A DNA stretch of 64,000 bases from Hyaloscypha bicolor E (taxonomy: Eukaryota > Ascomycota > Leotiomycetes > Helotiales > Hyaloscyphaceae): assembly GCF_002865645.1 (NCBI RefSeq), contig NW_020194685.1:558001-622000 (forward strand). The letters run 5' to 3'. The notes under the pieces are model-generated. The model ran no database searches, was not told the origin of the DNA, and saw nothing but the letters and a program-made list of their open reading frames with translations. The stretch's first letter is position 1. Each line of letters opens with the position of its first letter. The position numbers and the translations under genes are program-made. This document shows, one piece after another, positions 22,930 to 34,969 of this stretch.

Positions 22930-23450
22930 GGAGTAGGAAACAATGGCACCGAAAGCAAAACGACCACTCCTAGACCACAAGCTCCCATCCGCCCCCCTGT
23001 TCCACAGCCACCTTCTCCTCGACTAAGTACAATTACCTTCACATTATTCTCGAAGCTCCCTCAGGAAATGAAGGATTAGATCTGGAAGCTCGTCGCCTTC
23101 CAACCAGCAGTGCTCACACTTAAGGCCCATTTCACTACCAGCGAAAAACTTGGTCTTCATAGATTCCAGAAAGACGACCCAAAGGCAAAGTTCCAACTTT
23201 TGAACCTTACGATCACCCGTGTCAATAATATGTGCATGCTCACCTGCTGCATGGATGCTCGTACTATCGCTTTGCGTAATATCACTTCACGCATCCCAAG
23301 TTCGTCTCCGACCTCTCCGATACAGGACGCTCCTTCTCGAATCTTCACCCACCACTCGCAACTGCACGCAACAAAATCCACAGCAACAATATCTAGATTG
23401 ACAACCAGCGGCTTGCTTGGTCAACGTCAATTACGTCCTAAGTAAGATAT
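22930..23450 (+). pseudogene. 2EXR domain pseudogene (in-frame stop)
   Basis: The frame reads a Pro-rich leader and then ITFTLFSKLPQEMKD, a TAG at 23077-23079, and IWKLVAFQPAVLTL. The stop sits where relatives have Met before the Ile-Trp pair, in the heart of the 2EXR motif. Recognisable sequence continues to about 23450 in broken frames. This is the third member of the tandem set and is clearly disabled, unless the base calls are wrong. Confidence 0.75.
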
Positions 23451-25273
23451 CCGGAAGCAAAGCTGTAGCGGTGCTGGCAGTGGTAAGCTCGGGTTGATGT
23501 TTGCAAGCTACTAAATTTACTTCTACCTAGCAAGAAAGCTCATTAACCACCCAGTTTTGTCAGACCAAAAGTCAAAGGCAATCCCAGCAAAGGCACCCCA
23601 GCACCCATGGGCGCCAAGACGAAGGCAGTCATCAGCTCTTCCAGGAACACGTAGCAACGCGAAGATGTCCGAACTCAAGGAGTATGCTCGACGCGACAGT
23701 GAGCACTCCACCAATAGCGTTAACGCCGTACTAACGCCAAGAGCTTCAGGGGCATTGAACAAGACCCGATCAAGGTTGGGGTCAATCAGCATTTGACACG
23801 AATTGAAGATCCCGAGATCCTTCGCGAGCAAGTCAGCCAAGCTCGGAGTACTTTAGCAAACTATATAAGAAAACGGGGAACCCTTTCGAGGCACCGCACC
23901 CCATCCTATGAGAGGCCAGAGCTGAAGTGAGGCTGAGGATGCTCTGAATCGACGAGGACACCATGAAAGGAGGGCTTCAAAAGTACTGACAGAGGTTCAT
24001 GGAGTTCTTGCCACGTACTTCGAGGACGGACAATATTTTGCAACAGCACCAGATATAGATATGTCTGGATATCTCGAATTGTCCCTCACAGTTAACTCCT
24101 CAGTTCTGATACGCCGTTCCTGCTGAAGTCCCAACCAACCTCCTTTCAACCTTCTGCAGGAAAGTTCTCCAAGCATTCACCATTCTCCTCGACCCATTGC
24201 TGTCCTGTCAATCAAAGCTCTTTCACTCCAAGTTCTGAATCAGCAAGTACCAGATTCATCACTGTGTATCCTCTTTGCATGATGGTTTTATTCGCAATTA
24301 TCAGGTATGGTGGGTATGCGGAGGCAGTCAACATCCACATCCATACCGGAACCCTTGCCTGAGACTTCGTGGATGGCTTCTAAGAATTGTGTACGAGTGA
24401 TATTGGATGCATTGATGTGCGGTGGGTGATAATAAATTGGGACACTGTAGTAGAAGTGAGGAGGGACAATGAGCTTAAGATCGACTTCGAGGCAGTCCAC
24501 TAGCGACACCCTAGTCGATTTTTTCCGAACAAGAAGGGCAATCGAACCGCCACAGAGCAACATCTTGATGACCTCAACACCAAGATCACGGGATACTCCT
24601 ATCAGTGACACTCGGACATCAAATAGCGAGCGGACTCTGGTGCTAGAACTTCTTCGGCTAAGCAAGATATCTCATTATTCGGTTGGTCCGAGAACCCGAT
24701 ACAGCGGCTCCCAGCCGACTATGGTCGGCTGAAACAGATGAAGATTATGAATAAGATGTCAGAGCGGAGGCTAAGGCATGCACCACCTTGTTCCTACACT
24801 CTGTTGACAACATGGGGAGATATCTATTGAGACAATCGCGGGAAATTGGCAAATCCAAACGGTCGATACCACGGTCGTACACTGGTCCACTGGCGTCGTG
24901 AGTTCCAATTTCTTTTCTTAGAATGTTCCCTTGTCTAGATCAAGGGTCAAGCGTGTGTCCCGTGTTCCCAAGGTAATACTTCATCGGTATGTCCTCGTAT
25001 GATAGAATGCTTCGGGCGTTCCTTTTGTACGAGCGTTATCAACGATCGGTACCAGGTCAATGGGACCACAACGTCAATCTTCTTCAACCCGGAAGAACAC
25101 TACCTTGAACACTACATCGAAGACTGCACCGGAAGTCACCTTGCTATTTAAGACTACTACCTCGAAGGTAGCTACATGGGAAAACAACCACTTTAATAGC
25201 AACTACTTCCGCTATCTACACTATGACTCGTAGTGGTGGTGGAAAGCAAACTTCATTCCATTGCTTTTGTTGC
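23451..25273. other. Accessory region with coding scraps, no intact gene
   Basis: A stretch near 23557-23930 reads SDQKSKAIPAKAPQHPWAPR and, after a frame change, HLTRIEDPEILREQVSQARS. It looks like a broken charged helical protein. Frames at 24288-24732 overlap on both strands without motifs. I see decayed sequence but cannot name it. Confidence 0.35.
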
Positions 25274-25434
25274 AAGTGCAGAATGCGCTCTCTGAGGAGC
25301 ATAAATTGGGTGCTCCGGAGAGCTAATACAGGTTGAAACGTGCCCAGGAGCTAAGCCCCTGAATCACGTGAGTTCGGCATGAAGGGGGCACCTCACTCAG
25401 GGGGTAGGGAGGCCCACGTGCCATGCAACAGCTC
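25274..25434 (+). repeat. Dispersed repeat, copy 1
   Basis: It is similar, in inverted orientation, to 52950-53104. Shared blocks include gcgctctctgaggagcataa followed by attgggtgctcc, cccaggagctaagcccctga, and the gtgccatgcaacag end. The copies differ by substitutions and a few short indels. The TGTTG end and the TATA-like sequence beyond (near 25455) hint at an LTR relic, but no partner LTR or TG...CA pair could be confirmed. Confidence 0.8.
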
Positions 25435-25890
25435 CCAAGCCATATCTCCCGCCACATATAAGAAGTAGTTAGATCCCTCAATTATTTCTACTATACATAA
25501 TCAACGGTAATTACATATTCGGTCTACTTGAGACAGGAAGTTGACAAGGAGAAGGGGGAGCTTGAGCTGTCGTTGGATGGCAGCGAGGAGGATATTCCTG
25601 TCGAGGTACCTGCTACTAAGCATACGAAAAAGGGAGGGAAGATGGCAGAAAGTGGGGCAATTGAGATGGCGAGCCAAAGTTCCCCAGCCTCTATTAGGGG
25701 ATTGTCATATCGTTTGAGGGTTGAGATATGTTAGATTGGGTGATTTGGAACGAGCTGTTGGAGTCAAGAGTGTCTTGAGTGTGCAGCTCCACCCTTGCCA
25801 AATCCCACCCCAACTCTTTTCTCCCTTTTCGTAACCTTACGTGAAGATTCAAAATATGCTAGGGTCCATTCTTGCAGTATAAGCAAAGCG
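25435..25890. other. Short frame beside the zinc-finger relic
   Basis: A 68-codon plus-strand frame (25528-25734) reads KEKGELELSLDGSEEDIPVE and is acidic. It might be an N-terminal piece of the following broken CCCH gene, but I cannot link it by splicing. Confidence 0.3.
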
Positions 25891-25891
25891 C

Positions 25892-26508
25892 ATGACTGAC
25901 CCATCAACAAGGACAACGATGTTTCCCAAGTCGGTGCCGCACCCAAGACTGAGAAGGGCAAAACCACCAAGAGAAATGCCGCGCTGTGAAAAGGTCTTTT
26001 GCGAAAAGTGGATTCACGAAGACACTTGCGCTTTAACCCAAATGGGGTGTAAATATAGTCACCCGACTAAGGTTAGTCCAGTTACGCCGATTACTCACCA
26101 ACCTCACCACCCTTCGCCTCCTCCACACCCTCAATTTCTCCACCGTTATCATCGGGAGAAGATATTCTGCGACAAGTGGATCCATGAAGGCACGTGTGCT
26201 TTCACCCAGATGGGTGCAAGTATCGTCAAGAGATGCCCATAGGCCGTGACACTCGATTCTCCCTCGGTCTCAGCCATGGTTTACCGTCGCGAGTACTGCG
26301 TCAACATGCAATCCGCACTTACTCCGTCTGTCCTCCTGGCCCGCCAACTAACTGTTTGAAGGAGCTATGGCGTCTCTTGGACGTTGCCCAAACTAAACCT
26401 GGCTATGCTGCTCCAGTGTCGCCATCTCTTAGCACATTTAGAGAGGCATCCACTTCTGCGGCGGTGTTCATTCCCAACCTCAAGAAGAGTCGAAAGAGTC
26501 AAAATTAG
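25892..26508 (+). pseudogene. CCCH zinc-finger protein pseudogene
   Basis: Two CCCH fingers of the C-x8-C-x6-C-x3-H type are visible. The first reads VFCEKWIHEDTCALTQMG then CKYSH. The second reads IFCDKWIHEGTCAFTQMG then, one frame over, CKYRQEMP. The shift comes from a run of three G (near 26213) where the first finger has four, so one base was lost. In the new frame the family tail LGLSHGLPSRV follows the finger. The second finger also has Gln in place of the last His. Similar fungal proteins are predicted RNA-binding factors. This copy is broken unless the G-run is a sequencing error. Confidence 0.72.
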
Positions 26509-27835
26509 AGTCCGAGGTGATTAAGAAAGCACAAAAATCTCCAAGTATTGAAGGCAGAGACACCAAGAGGGAGTTAATTGATGGTCAGGGTGAGCAACGT
26601 CAATTCAAAGCAAAATACGATCATACGATGGTCTCTAAAATTGATATAGAACGAAATGAGAACCCAACATATGTAAATCTTGTAGGAGTGATTATTTTTC
26701 TGTACGAGGAACGTCTTTCGGGTGAAGACATATAGCAGATGTAGTATTCTCGTGAAAATCCAAAACCTTTTCTAGAAAGATCCTCCTTCAACATAATGTA
26801 GCAGAGGTCAACAAAAATGTCCGTGAACGCTTGCAGAAATGGAAGTAAACACATGTGAATAAGCCCAAAAACTGTAACATAATGACTGTAGTATAGATTA
26901 GTGTCTTTTGTAATCTAAAAATCTGAAGGTTAGAGATAAGTCCGATCCGAAAGCTTTTGAATTCTCATTGCCGGCGGCGACGAAAGCAAGGGGGGAACTA
27001 CTCGTCCAAATCGGTCGTTGAGATATGAAATGTTTCTTTTCGTGTCAAACCCCATAACATAAAGCCCTATAGGATAATGGATGACCTTGCACAGTGGTAT
27101 AGTAAAATGTCATAGAATTCAAAGTCAACAAAGCAGGATTTGCAAAAGGGGGTAACACATGCCTGAGGCTCACCGAAATTTACCGAAATTTGCATGGAGG
27201 AGTGGTCCCGGTCAACGTAATTTGGGAGCTTCACACCTTCCGCGAAATGGCTGGGATGACCTTCAATCTCATCACCCGCGCCTTGAAACTCATATTCAAC
27301 AATGACTAGAAAACAGCGGTTGAGAGCGACCGATACTTGAGCAGGTATGGTACTCACTCGAACCCTTCTCTGAGGAGTCCCCATTCATTGTCAATGGCAC
27401 CACTCATACCACCCCGCTGAGTGAGAAAGCTCGGCGCTCATGAGCACACAACAGGCTCTCATGCCGCAGCTTCAGTACTCTCAAGCTATATTGATTGCGC
27501 TCTCATAATTCAGCTCTACAGTGATGAGATTGGCAAGTCAATGGCTCATAAAGAGCGCTGTCTGAGCACAAACTCACATATACTGTTGCTCTGCAACGGG
27601 CCGTTCATTCAACTTTACCTTCGTGTATCCGTTAACTTTGCGCAGACGATCATAACTAGGTTACTACATTAATTGAAGAATTTCTTTCTGGTCATCGGCA
27701 GTGGGCAGCCAGGCTCTTTAGATCAATTGAGCTCAAGCTGAGCCGCGTCTAAAAAATTTCTTTCAACACGATCTTCCACCCTCATCGATCCGACGCACCT
27801 ACCCTCCAACACAAGGAATATCAAAGAACAGCATC
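26509..27835. other. Upstream region of BTB-bromodomain gene with small frames
   Basis: A 72-codon plus frame (26517-26735) and a 105-codon minus frame (27067-27384, with HSSMQISVNFGEPQACVTPF) look partly protein-like, but no family or splice partner was found. The last 150 bp are probably the leader of the gene at 27836. Confidence 0.35.
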
Positions 27836-29176
27836 ATGGCTTATCAAGACGTTGATCTCACTGCTGAGGCTGGCCAGGCTTCTACTGGAATCTCCTGGCA
27901 GTACGTCTCCAATTGCTGGTTGATCACACTCATTAACTCATCCACAGTGACCCTCATCCGATCTTCGTCATCATCCTCGTAGGACCCGAAGAGATTCCCT
28001 TTGGTATCCAGAAGGATCTCCTTTGTGCCCAATCTCCTTACTACCGCGACGAGTTCTCGAAGCCGGGTCAACAGAATCAAGTTGAGCTTCTCGTTAAGCT
28101 TCCGGACACCGATACTGCTACATTCGGATGCTTCCAGAACTTCATTTTTACTGGTGCGGTCTACGATAAGACAGGTGGAAAGGATATCCCGGATTACCCT
28201 CTTCTTATGGGTGTTTGGAAGCTGGCGACCCGTTTGAGAATGGCTCCCTTGCGCGTCGCTGTTCTTGATGTCATGGCTGAACGCCGTCAACTCACCTCTC
28301 ATATTCCTGGCACGCCACTTCTCATCCAAGCTTGGCAGGAGACCGAGGAAGGTAGTGGGTTGCGTAGAATGCTCATTGGTTGGGCTGCTGAGCACAGTGT
28401 GTATACTCACTCCACAATGATGAGCCCTGCTGACCTGGGAAGTGCGCGCCTCTCCTGAGATCCGCAACGCGTTTGCCAAGTCCCTTCCTCAAGAGATTCT
28501 GAGTGAACTCGTTATTGTCATGAGTGATCTCCCAGCCACACCTGCCTACACACCCCAAGCTCAGAAGCATCAACTCCAATTCAATCCCGCCGAGATTGAC
28601 ATTGAGCAACCACGTCCCGCAACAAAGCGCAGCCGTAAGTCCGAAGTCGCCACTCCTGCCACTACTGTTCCTTTCGGCGATGAACCAGTTGAGATCAAGC
28701 CACCTGTCAAGAAGGCCGCTCGCAAATCTGAACCCAACCGCCGTGCTAGTAACAACCGCCGCGTTTCCGCTCAGGTCGCTGCCGAAGCCGTTCCCCTCAG
28801 CCCGGAGAAGGAGATGGAGTTCTGCCGCGATCTCATCCAGCGTATGTTCAAGGGCCCCGGCTTCTGGACTCGCCTCGTCGGACCCTTCAAGAACCCCGTT
28901 GATCCTACCGTCGATAACGTCCCCAACTACTTCGATGTCGTCAAGCGTCCCATGGACCTTCGCACCATCCAGGGAAAGATGAACAGAAACGAGTATGCTA
29001 CGGCGGCAGAGTTCGAAGCTGATATTCGTCAGATATTCCAGAACTGCTACGAGTATTGGACTCAGGATGATCCGATCTTCAAGAACTGTGTTGACTTCGA
29101 GAACTACTTCAACACCCAATGGGGCGCGAGACATAAGTGGTCCACGCCGACGATCAAGACTGAGGTCATTGAATAA
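27836..29176 (+). CDS. BTB/POZ plus bromodomain protein
   Basis: Three exons (27836-27900, 27948-28396 and 28443-29176) join in phase to about 415 aa. Intron 1 is gtacgt...tccacag and intron 2 is gtgtgt...gggaag; the second join creates the codon ATG from A|TG. Residues about 25-115 form a BTB domain: PIFVIILVGPEEIPFGIQKD, SPYYRDEF and TATFGCFQNFIFTGAVYD. A basic linker (about 230-285) looks like a nuclear localisation signal (ATKRSRKSE, KKAARKSE). Residues about 292-400 are a bromodomain: PNYFDVVKRPMDLRTIQGKM, with the probable acetyl-lysine-binding Asn at 371 in QNCYEYW. A role as a chromatin reader that dimerises or recruits partners through BTB is inference from the domains. Confidence 0.85.
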
Positions 29177-32100
29177 CCTGACAGGCTTGCACTCACGGTC
29201 TTCATTTAAGGCGCATGGCTGGTTTCGTCTTCTTTTGTAACATCACAGCTTGGCGTTTGGTTGACATAAGGCGTCTTAATATGAGCTTTGCCTCGGCCTG
29301 CATTTGTTTCTTCTTCGGATGGTAACTAGCACATTATGACTTGCATTGCAATGACTGTATGATAGGTCATGAATAATTCGTACTTGAGAGTACATTTCAG
29401 AATTTCTGGCTTCGATGTTATTATTCCTATGTGAAAGTATGAAAACAAAAATTTCCATCATTAGCCTCTCGAGCTCTCCTACTTCCAACTTATCTGCTTG
29501 AAAGGTTTTCATTATCTACTTGTGATATCCTTTCGTGGTTTCAATTCGCGTCGGGGACGATCAAAACCAGAAGCAAAGTCTCCCACCTGAACCACATCAC
29601 TCTGCTGCAGTCAGTCCTGCTTGGTATAATCCCCTATGAATTGACCTGAAGGCTAATAGCTGTGTTCACTCTGTGAAATTCAATATCCCACGTATCATTA
29701 GTTCCTCCTCCTCCTCTTCTTACCCCTTTCATTGGAGGCTAATAAAAAAACCCAGCGTATCGCCCAAAATCGCCGGGTCCAGCTCTGATCCGTATCATCT
29801 CATAATTTCAGGGCGGAGCCCGAAGATGGACTCTCGGGTTCGGTCTCTTCTGCTCCACCTGTGAGAAGGGGTCTGTCAGCACGCTCAATCAAAGTCGGTG
29901 GGATAGGTTTTGATGATGCGTGCGCTTTGAGCAGGTCCACAGCTTCTGGCAAAAAAAAAAATTTGCACTTTAACCACGGAGTAACCATCCGAATTTTGGC
30001 TTTGACATCTGCACCATCCTAGAGGAAGGAGGTTCAGCTCCACATAGCCGCTGTTACTTTGAATAGCTACAATACGTTCGGCAACAACGGGCTTTGCTCA
30101 AATGAAAATACTGTCAGCTTGTGAAACAATCATTGATACAAGGCTATGTCTATTGCCTACCGGATCCTGAGGATGTAGGTCACCGAAGTTTTCCTGAAAA
30201 GAAGCAGCGACGAACATCTTAATGTCCGTCGAGATGTGATCTTGGACTTGAGTGGAGGAAGACACCAACGCTGGACTCAATAGCATGTTCTGGACAACCG
30301 AAACAAACAACCTTGAACCTTGGTTTGCCGGTATATCCAATTGACGGCACTAATGATTATCGGAGAAACTGTAACATCTCGGGTATGCTCTTCGTTTCAC
30401 ATTTGTCTAATCCGTAGACCGCTCAAAAATTCTCGTCTTAAAATGAACATCCGCTGAGTATCCGAAAACGCCTCTTGCACTTCATTTCAGTCCAAAATCT
30501 TTCACTCTCTAAAGTGCCTGTTCTTCTTGTCCTGAGTCTATGAAATCGTGGTTCAATATGCGGCATCAAGTTCAGCACTCATTCAGTTGTTGTGAAACAA
30601 CAACATGTTCAAGTTCAGAGAATGTGTTCTCTCATGTGTCCCCATGCCAGCGAGAAGAAGTTGATGTAAACCAGAGAACTTGATTTACGGCTGTTTGGAA
30701 GCCTCCATGGGTTTGGAATTGTCATGGCCGTATTTCATGAGGGTTGATAATCCTGCATTTGGCTTTCCACCATTCGGAAGATGTCTTCATTGCCTCCCGA
30801 ATGACCTTGCCAAATTCAGGATGGCAGGCAAAGAGCACCGGGGTCCCAGGAATTTCTGTCGACAATTATCAGTCCTTCTAAAAGCGTATAATATTCCCAA
30901 TTCGCATCAAGTCTGTCAGCGAGAATTTTCAAAGTGGCACATTCCACTTTAATGTCAAACTTAACCGGTCTTTCATGTGTGTATAGATGAAAAGGGGCAG
31001 CTGTGCAGATACATCAGTACCATTGGCTCATATGCCATCATTTATGCGATGATATGTTTCGGGTTGCCCAGAAGCTACCGTTCAGTGCTCCAGACATTGC
31101 CGCCAAGCTCACGGGCCTCTTTGGGAGAATCATCTCCAAGTTTCCACCCAAAAAAGTAGAACCATGCCTTGAAGATGCTTTCACTTGCATTCAATTTTGC
31201 AGGTTAGGAAGCGGGAGATAGGAGCAGCGTTGGTAGTGAGTCCTAAAATCGACTGGTATTTAGGAACCACATTGGCCAGTACGTATGAGCACATCGTGGG
31301 CGGAGAAACCCCACAGAACCAGGTTCGCAAATCATTTCAAGACCCAATTTATTCAAACACTTGACTTCAAGCTACAGATATTGCTATCTCTTCAGCAACG
31401 ACGAACGTTCGGCCTCCAAGCTGGTTCCGATCCTAACTTGAACAGCCAGCAAAATGACAAAAGCAAGTATCTCCAACGCTCTTTGGTATTTGACATATCT
31501 AACAAGAGGTAGATATGACATTGTCGGTCTATTATCATGAGAATTATGACATTGGGTAAGGGAATCGGAATGCAGTGGTGATCTCCCTTGCCCGTTTTGG
31601 AATCTGATTGTCGCGACAGTGCACGCATATGTGCACTACTCAATACCCACGGCACTCGTTTACGGAATCGTCATTTCTTGTGCATGTTACTTGCTCTGAT
31701 ATATATTGAAGAGTTCGAAGGGGTGTTGGGGATGTCAGGCTAGGGAGACAAATCACGGAGAAAGGGGTATTGAAGATGAAACCTATATACAACGAGAGCT
31801 ATCCGGCACATTTATATGTAATACTGGTAGGACTTACTACGCTGAGGGGCTGAACTTGAATAACCTTTCAAATACGACTGAGATTGGTTGACAGAGCATA
31901 CTTGAACGAGTAGTGACACTCGTTTACTCCGGTGTTGATCACATATTATCAGGTCCAATTATATCAGCTAATTAAAGAGAAGCAAAAGGGGAAAGTGACC
32001 CATGAGAACTCTTCATGGAAATTGGTTGCTCAAGGGAGTTGGGCGTAGTGTAGAAACTTCTCCCAAGTCATGTACGTTGTGGAGGGGGGCATCGAGACCA

Positions 32101-32177
32101 TACGGACGCCCTTGTACCAAATTGCTTTGGGAGATCTGCGATTTCTAAAACATGGAATATTTTCTACTTGCCACATA
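29177..32177. other. Gene-poor 3 kb with decayed coding stretches, mostly minus strand
   Basis: No intact gene was found. Protein-like minus-strand pieces occur: IPGTPVLFACHPEFGKVIRE then WWKAKCRIINPHEI (30730-30860), IFKAWFYFFGWKLGDDSPKE (31090-31190) and DIKMFVAASFQENFGDLHP (about 30170-30230). They lie in different frames separated by stops, consistent with one or more dead genes of an unrecognised family. The rest is AT-leaning. Confidence 0.4.
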
Positions 32178-33013
32178 TCATCTCCAAGAAACCCCAAAGA
32201 ACTTCGTCTTATTTTTCGCTGGGCTGTCCGGGGTGGCATCCGCGTTTTCCAGATATATCCTTTGATGGCCCCTGACATCCAGTGCCAGATACTTGTAGAC
32301 AAACTCGCTGTCGGATGGTTTCTTCATCATATGCATATTTACCACTCCCTTACCTAAAGGCCCTTCCACCTGCAGATAGTCAGTTTTTGGCCGAAGCTTG
32401 CAGCTAGAGAGCGCTTACGTTGAAGTGCATGATCAGATGCTCAGTGCCGTACTGATCCTTCCGAATGGTCGACCTGAAAGATGATTAGGCAATTATCCAG
32501 TTTAGAGTTGGATTTCTCTTACGCGATTGGTCTTGCTCTTCTCCATTTGTTCCAAGTTGGTTCTCCATATGCAGTGATCTTCTTGCTGTTCCCCAGCAGC
32601 TCCGTACAACGTGAATCCTTCCTCACTTGATCGAACGCTCTGTTGAAATGGCTCGTTTTACTGTCGAGGGAAAATACTTCGGTGTACATAAAATATGCAA
32701 CCCCTCCCTGCACAGTATCAGCCATGACCAAGCCATTGTTTTCTCTAGCACTCACTGTCAGGATTGCACCGAGTACGATGAAGCTGAAATTGAAGGTTTG
32801 CTGTGTAGCTCTCGCGGCTTTCTCCTTTCCCGTCAAATCTCCCCATGGAACTCTGCCATCGTCATTGAACGGTGTGACGGCCTTCCTTCTTCGTCGTAAA
32901 GAAGCATTCGATGTTCCCAAGCCAGTTTCAGTAGCATACAATCGTGCTGCCAGGATGGGGCGAAGACTGGGCGGACATTTCAGAATAGACAGAGGCCGTA
33001 CGAGGGAATTCAT
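32178..33013 (-). CDS. TIM21: TIM21, TIM23-complex presequence translocase subunit
   Basis: Four exons (32756-33013, 32523-32707, 32419-32473 and 32178-32369) keep phase and give about 229 aa, normal for the family. The N terminus (MNSLVRPLSILKCPPSLRPI ... LYATETG) is an Arg-rich mitochondrial presequence. GDLTGKEKAARATQQTFNF leads into a single membrane helix (FSFIVLGAILT joined by splicing to GGVAYFMYTEVF). The intermembrane-space domain follows: FNRAFDQVRKDSRCTELLGN, ITAYGEPTWNKWRRARPIA, TEHLIMHFNVEGPLGKGVV and VYKYLALDV. Tim21 docks the TIM23 translocase to the TOM complex and to respiratory-chain supercomplexes. Introns of about 45-50 bp sit inside the membrane helix and the C-terminal domain. 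Its start lies 272 bp from that of GLO3 on the other strand, so they share one promoter region. Confidence 0.95.
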
Positions 33014-33285
33014 GTTAACAATAGATATTGCTCTTCGGCTTTCTATTGTGTTGAAGACGAAGCTGTTGATGTTTTCAAGAGAAGCTTCACGCTTGATGTG
33101 GGGAAGTGAACTAGTCCGCTTTAGTAAAGCGGCATGAAACTAAATCCCAATCCCAATCTGGCCCGCTTCCCTCGACATAAAGTCCGTCTGAACGTCGCAA
33201 AAAGGAGAAACTTTATTCTTGCACCTCACTCCACGTCTTGCAACGAAGACAATCTAACTCTTCAGTCACACGAAGAACCGCAAAG

Positions 33286-34969
33286 ATGGCTGCGCTGGCC
33301 TCGAAATCCCAGTCACAGAAAATATTCGAGAAGCTGAGGACGAAGCCAGCGAACCGGGTCAGCATGCCACATGTCAGTTTTGCCCTGAGAGTGAAGTCAC
33401 TAACGGTTGTTTGCACTCTAGATATGCTTCGATTGCGGGCAGAAGAACCCCACCTGGACATCAGTGCCTTTTGGAATCTATCTTTGCCTGGACTGTTCTT
33501 CAAATCACCGAAACTTGGGTGTACATATCTCGTTTGTGCGATCCACGAATCTTGACCGTATGTTGCCCTACAATACTGTTCGAAGAATATGTATCTGATC
33601 TTGATGGTAGAGTGGCAATGGGATCAGTTGCGGATTATGAAAGTGGGTGGCAACGAGTCTGCCACGAAGTTCTTCCAGTCAAATGGCGGAACCGCAGCTT
33701 TGAACAGCAAAGACCCAACGACAAAATATACGTCGAATGCAGCCACAAAGTACAAAGAGGAGCTGAAGCGAAGATCTACGAAAGATGCCATCGAGTAAGG
33801 CATTAGGACATCATTGGGAGGCATGCTAATTGAAGAACAGATATCCCGATGAAGTAGTAATTACAGACGTCATGAGCAATGGGCCAACGGATGGCACATC
33901 TACACCGGCTGGCGAACCCGACGATGATTTCTTCTCCTCATGGGATAAACCATCCATCAAGCGACCTACACCCCCTGTTTCTCGAACTGCCACACCGCCT
34001 GTTGTTGGACGAACACCTTCCCCTTTTCTCAATGCTGGTAATGCAAACGGCAACGGAAATGGCATTGCGCGAACATCTTCCCCTCTTGTGAATGTCGAAG
34101 GGGCAGCGCCTGCAGCAAGCCGGATCACATCATCAGCCGCACTGCGCAAAGGCACCGCAGCTGGAACAGGGCCTCGGAAAGCCAATGTACTGGGAGCCAA
34201 GAAGACAAAGTTGGGTGCAAAGAAGGTTACAGGCGACGTGATCGATTTTGATGCTGCAGAGAAAAAGGCCAAGGAAGAGGCTGAGAGAATTGAGAAATTG
34301 GGCTATGATCCAGAAGCCGAAGAAGCCGCTACGAAGAAGAGCACCACTGCTACAAAATCGGCGGATCTGCCGAAGATTGCATCACCAACTCCAGTCAGTC
34401 CGGGAAGAGCAGGTTACGGCACAGCTCAAAGGAGAGAGCGTACAAACAGTGAGCTCGAGCGATTGGGCATGGGAATGGGGCGTTTGGGTTTTGGTCAAGT
34501 CGGAGGCAACAAGCCGGCTGCTGCTCAAAAGAAAATGGGTGGATTTGGATCCGTTGGGCCCATCAAGGCCACTCAAGAAGGTAAGCTTGGGCGTCTTAAG
34601 AAATTGAGTTATGTTAATATAACCTCAGATGACGACGAAAAATACGCTCGTCAAAAATTCGGCGCTCAAAAGGGCATCTCGTCAGACGAATTTTTCGGAA
34701 AGGGGGCTTTCGATCCAAACGCGCAATCCGAAGCGAAGCAACGACTACAAGGATTCGAAGGCGCAACCTCCATCTCCTCAAACGCATACTTTGGTCGTCC
34801 TGAAGAAGAAGATGGTGGTGAGGAATATGGAGACTTGGAAAGCGCTGCAAAGGACTTCGTGCGCAAGTTTGGCAACACCGCTGGCGATGACTTGGAGAAC
34901 TTGACGCAAGTCCTCGGAGAGGGAGCGACCAAATTGCAGGGTGCAATCAGAAGTTACCTGAACGGTTAG
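33286..34969 (+). CDS. GLO3: GLO3-type ArfGAP (COPI vesicle traffic)
   Basis: Five exons are 33286-33357, 33422-33557, 33611-33794, 33841-34580 and 34629-34969. The ArfGAP zinc finger is complete after splicing: [20 protein letters not shown], then [20 protein letters not shown], giving the C-x2-C-x16-C-x2-C array with the arginine finger in the expected place. [20 protein letters not shown] follows, then a Ser/Thr/Pro-rich middle and a GLO3-motif C terminus ([27 protein letters not shown]). It activates Arf GTP hydrolysis on COPI coats in Golgi-to-ER transport. The 34581-34628 intron is 48 bp and stop-free, so retention would insert 16 codons without breaking the frame. Intron 1 has a weaker donor (gtcagc). 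Confidence 0.95.
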
